Below, piece by piece: positions 40,818 to 45,317 of a DNA stretch of 45,317 nt. Position 1 is the first letter of the stretch. Every line of letters starts with the position of its first letter. Source of the DNA: DASYAE01 sp036501535 (lineage in GTDB: Bacteria > Actinomycetota > Actinomycetes > Streptomycetales > Catenulisporaceae); the NCBI GenBank assembly GCA_036501535.1, contig DASYAE010000086.1, positions 1-45,317 of the forward strand, written 5' to 3'. Made by a program: the position numbers and the translations under genes. The notes below the pieces were generated by a model. That model did no database searches. It worked only from the letters and a program-made list of their open reading frames with translations, and was not told the DNA's origin.

Positions 40818-43013
40818 TCAGGTCCCCAGCGAGCTGGCGTCCACCGGCTCTTTGGGCCCGCGGCGCAGCAGCGAGGGCAGCACCAGGAAGGCCTCGGCCT
40901 CCAGCGCGGCGACCGCGATCCGGGGCAGGTCGCGGGTCTGCCGGAAGGCCACGAAGCGCGGCTCCCAGTTCGGCCGGAACTTCGCGTTGAACCGGTAGAG
41001 CGACTCGATCTGGAACCACCTGGACAGGAAGACCAGCAGGCCGCGCCAGCGGCGCAGCACCGGTCCGGCGCCGATCCGCTCGCCGCGCTCGAGGGCGGAG
41101 CGGAAGACGGCGAAGTTCAGCGAGATCCGGGCCACGCCGAGCCGGGGCGCCTCGCGCAGCGCGGCCACGATCATCAGCTCATTGAGGCCGGGGTCGGCCG
41201 AGCGGTCGCGGCGCATCAGGTCGAGCGAGAGCCCGTCCTTCCCCCAGGGCACGAAGTCGAGCACGGCGCGGATCTCGCCGTCCTTGACCGCGGTCACCAC
41301 GACGCACTCGCTGTCCGCGGGGTCGCCGAACCGGCCCAGCGCCATGGAGAAGCCGCGCTCGGTCTCGGTGGAGCGGCCGTCCGTGGCCAGCCGGCGGATC
41401 AGCGCCACCTCGCCGGGCGGGATCTCGGCCAGCCGGCGCACCTGGCAGGCGTAGCCCTGCCGCTCGATCCGGTTGACCATCTGCCGCACGTTGCGCATCG
41501 GCCGGCCGTCGAGCGAGAACTCGGCCACCTCGACCACGGCCTCGTCGCCGAGCTCGAGGGCGTCCATCCCGGCCTCCCGGCGCCAGATCTCGCCGGCCTG
41601 CTCGGAGCAGCCCATCACGGCCGGGATCCAGGCGTAGCGGTCCGAGCGCTCGATGAACGCCTTGATGGCGCCGGGCCACGCCTCCGGGTCGCCCAGCGGG
41701 TCGCCGCTGGCCAGCATCACGCCGGAGACGACCCGGTAGCCGACGCAGGCCTTCCCGGTCGGCGAGAAGATCACCGACTTGTCCCGGCGCAGCGCGAAGT
41801 AGCCGAGCGAGTCGCGGCCGCCGTGCTTGGCCAGCAGCTCGCGGACCCGGACCTCCTGAGCCGGCGTCAGCCGGGCGGCGGGCTCGGCCGGGCGCAGGAA
41901 CAGGTAGACCGCGAGCAGCAGGGTGACCGCGCCGAGGGCGACCAGGGAGAAGTACACGTAGTCGCTGTAGCTGTCGTCCCGGAAGCCGACCGGGCCGCTG
42001 ATCCCGGCCAGGCCGTAGACGACCTGCTCGAAGCGGGCGTTGAAGCTCGGCCGGCCGGAGATCGCGGCGGGCCGCACGTAGAGCAGGACCATGCCGATGG
42101 CGAAGTCGCCGACCAGCATGACCAGGAAGGTGAAGATGGCCCGCCAGCGCGAGCGCGGGTCGCTGAGCGCGTAGAACTCCTTGCGGTACACGATCAGCAG
42201 GACCAGCACGATGCCGGCGAGCGCCATACCGCTGAAGGCGTCGTGCCGGAACCCGTGGGCGGCGATGGAGACGGCGAGCAGCGCGATGACGCCCATCCAG
42301 GCGCGGTGCTTGCGGCGGCGCAGCGCGTGCGCCAGCGTGACCAGCATGACGCCGACGATCAGGCTGGCGACCACCGCATAGGGGTCGAGCACGCCGGGGA
42401 CGTAGTGGCCGTAGCGGGCGAGCGTGCCCATGTGGCGGACCCTCGGGAACAGCGCGGACGCGATGTCCAGCAACCCGATCAGGTAGCACAGCCACGCAGC
42501 GGTGCGCGGCACCCACGACCGCGGGCTCTCCGGGATCGGCACCCGGGTGAAGCGGGCCGGCACGGTCGGCGCCGACGACTCGGATTCAGGGTCCGGAGAC
42601 GCGGCGGGCGTCTCCTCGGCTCTGCCGAGCGGGCTGCGCTCCTGGGCGCCGGTCCGTGCGGTTTCCTCGGACGCCGCGGGGCCGGGGGTGCGGGAACCGG
42701 CCCGCCCGCCCGGTTTCCCGGCGTTTTCGACACGCGCTGCCACGTCTACTCGGACGCGTTCCCGGGCGGGGCCGTTGCGTGACGGATCCGAAACACCGGA
42801 ACGGGAATCGGACTCGTCCTCACACGCTGCATCTTTGGCTTCGCCGGCTTCCGCCGCGGCTTCGGCGGGGGCGGGATCCGGCCGAGTCTCACCGGTCGCT
42901 TCAGGCTCACCCGCCACTTCGGGCCCGTCGGCCGACTCAGGCTGCGAGGACGAGTTCGGATCTCGATCCTCGGCGTCGGCGGCGGGATCGGGATCATCGG
43001 GCGCTGCCGCCAC
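40818..43013 (-). CDS. mprF: MprF-like lysyl-phosphatidylglycerol synthase
   Basis: About 731 residues. An acidic, disordered N-terminal part (about 1-170, rich in Asp, Glu, Pro, Ser) leads into about seven membrane helices (about 178-410). The C-terminal DUF2156 domain (about 425-715) has two GNAT-like folds: SLGYFALRRDKSVIFSPTGKACVGYRVV, GDPLGDPEAW, GFSMALGRFGDP, VLDFVPWGKDGLSLDLMRRD, FRPNWEPRFVAF. It should move lysine from Lys-tRNA to phosphatidylglycerol, giving a less negative membrane and resistance to cationic peptides. GTG 43013 has GAGG 9 bases upstream, 18 bases after folE. lysS elsewhere in the window could supply Lys-tRNA. Confidence 0.87.
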   Translation of the reverse strand: MAAAPDDPDPAADAEDRDPNSSSQPESADGPEVAGEPEATGETRPDPAPAEAAAEAGEAKDAACEDESDSRSGVSDPSRNGPARERVRVDVAARVENAGKPGGRAGSRTPGPAASEETARTGAQERSPLGRAEETPAASPDPESESSAPTVPARFTRVPIPESPRSWVPRTAAWLCYLIGLLDIASALFPRVRHMGTLARYGHYVPGVLDPYAVVASLIVGVMLVTLAHALRRRKHRAWMGVIALLAVSIAAHGFRHDAFSGMALAGIVLVLLIVYRKEFYALSDPRSRWRAIFTFLVMLVGDFAIGMVLLYVRPAAISGRPSFNARFEQVVYGLAGISGPVGFRDDSYSDYVYFSLVALGAVTLLLAVYLFLRPAEPAARLTPAQEVRVRELLAKHGGRDSLGYFALRRDKSVIFSPTGKACVGYRVVSGVMLASGDPLGDPEAWPGAIKAFIERSDRYAWIPAVMGCSEQAGEIWRREAGMDALELGDEAVVEVAEFSLDGRPMRNVRQMVNRIERQGYACQVRRLAEIPPGEVALIRRLATDGRSTETERGFSMALGRFGDPADSECVVVTAVKDGEIRAVLDFVPWGKDGLSLDLMRRDRSADPGLNELMIVAALREAPRLGVARISLNFAVFRSALERGERIGAGPVLRRWRGLLVFLSRWFQIESLYRFNAKFRPNWEPRFVAFRQTRDLPRIAVAALEAEAFLVLPSLLRRGPKEPVDASSLGT

Positions 43014-43030
43014 GGACTGCGCCTCACCCC

Positions 43031-43687
43031 TCAGCGACCCAGGATGAGACTCATTGCCTCCGCCCGCGTCGCCGGGTTGCGCAGCATCCCGCGGACCGCG
43101 GACGTGACCGTCTTCGCGCCAGGCTTTCGGATCCCTCGCATCGACATGCACAGGTGCTCGCACTCCACTACGACAATGACCCCGCGCGGCTCGAGTATCC
43201 GCACGAGCGCGTCCGCGACCTGGGTGGTCAACCGTTCCTGGACCTGTGGACGCCTGGCGTACACGTCCACCAGCCGCGCCAGCTTCGACAGGCCGGTGAT
43301 CCTGCCGTCCACCGAAGGAATGTAGCCGACGTGGGCCACTCCGTGAAACGGAACCAGGTGATGCTCGCAGCAACTGTAGAGCTCGATGTCCTTAACGAGA
43401 ACCATCTCGTCGTGGCCGAGGTCGAACGTGGTGGCCAGCACGTCGTCCGGGGACTGTCGCAGGCCCGCGAACATCTCCCGATAAGCGCGCGCCACCCGCG
43501 CCGGGGTTTCACGCAGCCCGTCGCGGTCGGGGTCCTCGCCGATCGCGAAGAGGATCTCCCGGATCGCGGTCTCGACCCGCTTCTCGTCGAACTCGCCGAT
43601 CGGCTGCTCGCCCAGCGATATGGGATCTATGCCGTCCGGACGGCCCCCGATGTCGCTGCGACCGTCCATGCCAACGCGTCCGTCCAT
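43031..43687 (-). CDS. folE: GTP cyclohydrolase I
   Basis: About 218 residues. Converts GTP to dihydroneopterin triphosphate, the entry to folate. Zinc ligands Cys and His in YSCCEHHLVPFHG and Cys in CEHLCMSMRG; also GVAHVGYIPS, GLSKLARLVDVYARRPQVQERLT and the C-terminal TRAEAMSLI. The start is unsure: ATG 43687 is used because a terminator hairpin (43739-43764) lies between it and a far GTG (43774); ATG 43669 is also possible, as a small ATGGACGG repeat makes two candidate starts. The product is trimmed by 20-30 residues relative to the longest frame. Confidence 0.93.
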   Translation of the reverse strand: MDGRVGMDGRSDIGGRPDGIDPISLGEQPIGEFDEKRVETAIREILFAIGEDPDRDGLRETPARVARAYREMFAGLRQSPDDVLATTFDLGHDEMVLVKDIELYSCCEHHLVPFHGVAHVGYIPSVDGRITGLSKLARLVDVYARRPQVQERLTTQVADALVRILEPRGVIVVVECEHLCMSMRGIRKPGAKTVTSAVRGMLRNPATRAEAMSLILGR

Positions 43688-43738
43688 GTCACTGCACCGA
43701 TCCGTTCCGCTGGGATTTCCTACATCCGGGAGACGGGA

Positions 43739-43764
43739 CGGCCCCGGCTTGGGAGCCGGGGCCG
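43739..43764 (-). terminator. Terminator hairpin after ftsH
   Basis: An 11-bp GC-rich stem (43739-43749 with 43754-43764) and a 4-base TGGG loop, 23 bases after the ftsH stop codon on the minus strand. It separates ftsH from folE. Confidence 0.8.
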
Positions 43765-43786
43765 CCTCGAGCACGCTGAGTCGCGG

Positions 43787-45317
43787 TCAGCCGAGCGGGA
43801 CTCCGCCGAATCCGCCGGCCGAGTCGCCCGGGTCGCCCGACCCCGGCAGCGAGCCGTTGGCCTGGCTGGAGCCGTTGGCCGCGGCCAGCAGCTCCTTCGG
43901 GGTCTTGACCGGCGGCCGGTCGGACGGGATCCGGCGGCTCGAGCCGGTCCAGGCCGGCCGGGCCGGACGCTTGCGCACGTCCCGGAAGACGTCCGCGATC
44001 TGCTCCTTGTTCAGGGCTTCCTTCTCGAGCAGCTCGAGGACCAGCCGGTCGAGGATGTCCCGGTTCTCCTGCAGGACCTCCCACGCCTCGTCGTGCGCGT
44101 TCTCGATCAGCTTCTTGACCTCCTCGTCGACCATCGCGGCGACCTCCTCGGAGTAGTCGCGCTGGTGGCCCATGTCGCGGCCGAGGAAGACCTCGCCGCT
44201 GTCCTGGCCCAGCTTGATCGTGCCGAGGCGCTCGGTCATGCCGTACTGGGTGACCATGGCCCGGGCCATCTTGGTCGCCTTGTCGATGTCGTCGCTCGCG
44301 CCGGTGGTCGGGTCGTGGAAGACCATCTCCTCCGCGGCCCGCCCGCCGAGCGCGTAGGCGAGCTGGTCGAGCAGCTCGTTGCGGGTGGTGGAGTACTTGT
44401 CCTCGTCCGGCAGCACCATCGTGTAGCCGAGGGCGCGGCCGCGCGGCAGGATCGTGATCTTGTGCACCGGGTCCATGTTCGGCAGTGCGTGCGCCACCAG
44501 CGCGTGGCCGCCCTCGTGGTACGCGGTGTTCTTCTTCTCGTGGTCGCTCATCAGCCGGGTGCGCTTCTGCGGGCCGGCCACCACCCGGTCGATCGCCTCG
44601 TCCAGCGCGCCGTTGTCGATCAGCTTCTTGTCCGAGCGGGCGGTCAGCAGCGCCGCCTCGTTCAGCACGTTCGCCAGGTCCGCGCCGGTGAAGCCGGGGG
44701 TGCGCCGGGCCACCGCGTTCAGGTCGACGTCCGGGGTGAGCGGCTTGCCCTTGGCGTGCACCTGGAGGATCTGCTGACGGCCGTTCAGGTCCGGGGCGTC
44801 CACCGCGATCTGCCGGTCGAACCGGCCGGGCCGCAGCAGCGCCGGGTCCAGGATGTCCGGCCGGTTGGTCGCGGCGATCAGGATGACCCCGCCCTTGACG
44901 TCGAAGCCGTCCATCTCGACCAGCAGCTGGTTCAGCGTCTGCTCGCGCTCGTCGTGGCCGCCGCCGAGGCCGGCGCCGCGGTGCCGGCCGACCGCGTCGA
45001 TCTCGTCCACGAACACGATCGCCGGGGCGTTCGCCTTGGCCTGCTCGAACAGGTCGCGGACGCGGGACGCGCCGACGCCGACGAACATCTCCACGAAGTC
45101 GGAACCGGAGATCGAGTAGAACGGCACGCCCGCCTCGCCGGCCACCGCGCGGGCCAGCAGCGTCTTGCCGGTGCCTGGCGGGCCGTACAGCAGCACGCCC
45201 TTGGGGATCTTGGCGCCGATCGCCTGGAATTTCGCCGGGTTCTGCAAAAACTCCTTGATCTCGTGGAGTTCCTGGATCGCCTCGTCCGCGCCGGCCACAT
45301 CGCCGAACGTCGTCTTG
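43787..45317 (-). CDS. ftsH: FtsH ATP-dependent zinc metalloprotease (partial)
   Basis: The gene enters from the right edge; its N-terminal membrane part lies outside. About 510 residues visible. AAA+ domain: LYGPPGTGKTLLARAVAG (Walker A), AIVFVDEIDAVGRHRG (Walker B), RPGRFDRQ (second region of homology with Arg finger). Protease: HEGGHALVAH with the HExxH zinc motif, and the third ligand Asp in TGASDDIDKATKMARAMV. C-terminal coiled coil (EEVAAMVDEEVKKLIENAHDEA) and a Ser/Gly/Pro-rich tail. It degrades damaged and short-lived membrane proteins and sits at the head of the folate cluster, as in other actinobacteria. Confidence 0.97.
   Translation of the reverse strand, partial: KTTFGDVAGADEAIQELHEIKEFLQNPAKFQAIGAKIPKGVLLYGPPGTGKTLLARAVAGEAGVPFYSISGSDFVEMFVGVGASRVRDLFEQAKANAPAIVFVDEIDAVGRHRGAGLGGGHDEREQTLNQLLVEMDGFDVKGGVILIAATNRPDILDPALLRPGRFDRQIAVDAPDLNGRQQILQVHAKGKPLTPDVDLNAVARRTPGFTGADLANVLNEAALLTARSDKKLIDNGALDEAIDRVVAGPQKRTRLMSDHEKKNTAYHEGGHALVAHALPNMDPVHKITILPRGRALGYTMVLPDEDKYSTTRNELLDQLAYALGGRAAEEMVFHDPTTGASDDIDKATKMARAMVTQYGMTERLGTIKLGQDSGEVFLGRDMGHQRDYSEEVAAMVDEEVKKLIENAHDEAWEVLQENRDILDRLVLELLEKEALNKEQIADVFRDVRKRPARPAWTGSSRRIPSDRPPVKTPKELLAAANGSSQANGSLPGSGDPGDSAGGFGGVPLG

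Noticed and set aside
43014..43373. Extension of the MprF-like gene back into folE
   Set aside because: It overlaps most of folE in another frame and looks like shadow sequence; GTG 43013 has a good ribosome-binding site just after folE.

Overview
The window is chromosomal DNA of a very GC-rich actinomycete. Codons end almost always in G or C, GTG starts are common, and the gene set (Lsr2, ClpC, GlcNAc-6-P deacetylase with a DasR-type site, a CdgB-like GGDEF protein, DUF3263, DUF3180 and an SCO3374-family protein) points to Streptomyces or a close relative such as Catenulispora or Actinospica. From memory, the left part resembles the S. coelicolor SCO4281-SCO4295 neighbourhood and the part from clpC onward resembles SCO3373-SCO3404, so two loci that are separate there appear joined here. 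I saw no rRNA, tRNA, CRISPR array, insertion sequence or prophage.

Layout. 1-2550: a CIRCE heat-shock operator reading out of the window (probably groEL), a cold-shock gene with a strong terminator, and a SAM-I riboswitch controlling a threonine-synthase paralogue followed by a ubiquitin-like sulfur carrier. 2700-5830: GpgS and OtsA (glucosylglycerate and trehalose osmolytes) and a DUF3263 protein. 6195-7406: dre site and nagA. 7610-11381: a small membrane protein, a TraB/FtsK-like ATPase, a diguanylate cyclase and a small unknown gene. 11600-16258: clpC with a candidate ClgR box, an SCO3374-family gene, lsr2 and an ArgA-type acetyltransferase. 16386-22766: M48 protease, flavohemoglobin, cytochrome bd (cydAB), and a divergent BlaI repressor with a BlaR-like M56 protease. 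22847-25562: small membrane protein, lysS and coaX. 25728-30332: an overlapping NAD/CoA operon (DUF2520, panC, nadB, nadC, then coaX). 30619-33879: FUSC-type membrane protein and a NarL/LuxR two-component system. 33967-36182: a MidA/NDUFAF7-like methyltransferase overlapping an orphan NuoD. 36272-45317: coiled-coil membrane protein, DUF3180, the folate genes folK, folB, folP and folE with an NTF2-like gene and an MprF-like lysyltransferase, then ftsH running off the end.

Working together. Three themes stand out. (1) The SAM riboswitch, ThrC paralogue and sulfur carrier suggest a protein-thiocarboxylate route to homocysteine rather than ordinary threonine synthesis. (2) A MidA-type arginine methyltransferase sits directly before a NuoD that keeps the arginine methylated in mitochondrial NDUFS2 but has Trp where the quinone-binding Tyr should be. 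The methyltransferase gene carries two TTA codons. (3) A BlaI/M56 pair shares tandem operators with cydAB, suggesting proteolysis-linked control of a terminal oxidase. Many genes have a -10 box 6-8 bases before the start codon and are probably leaderless.
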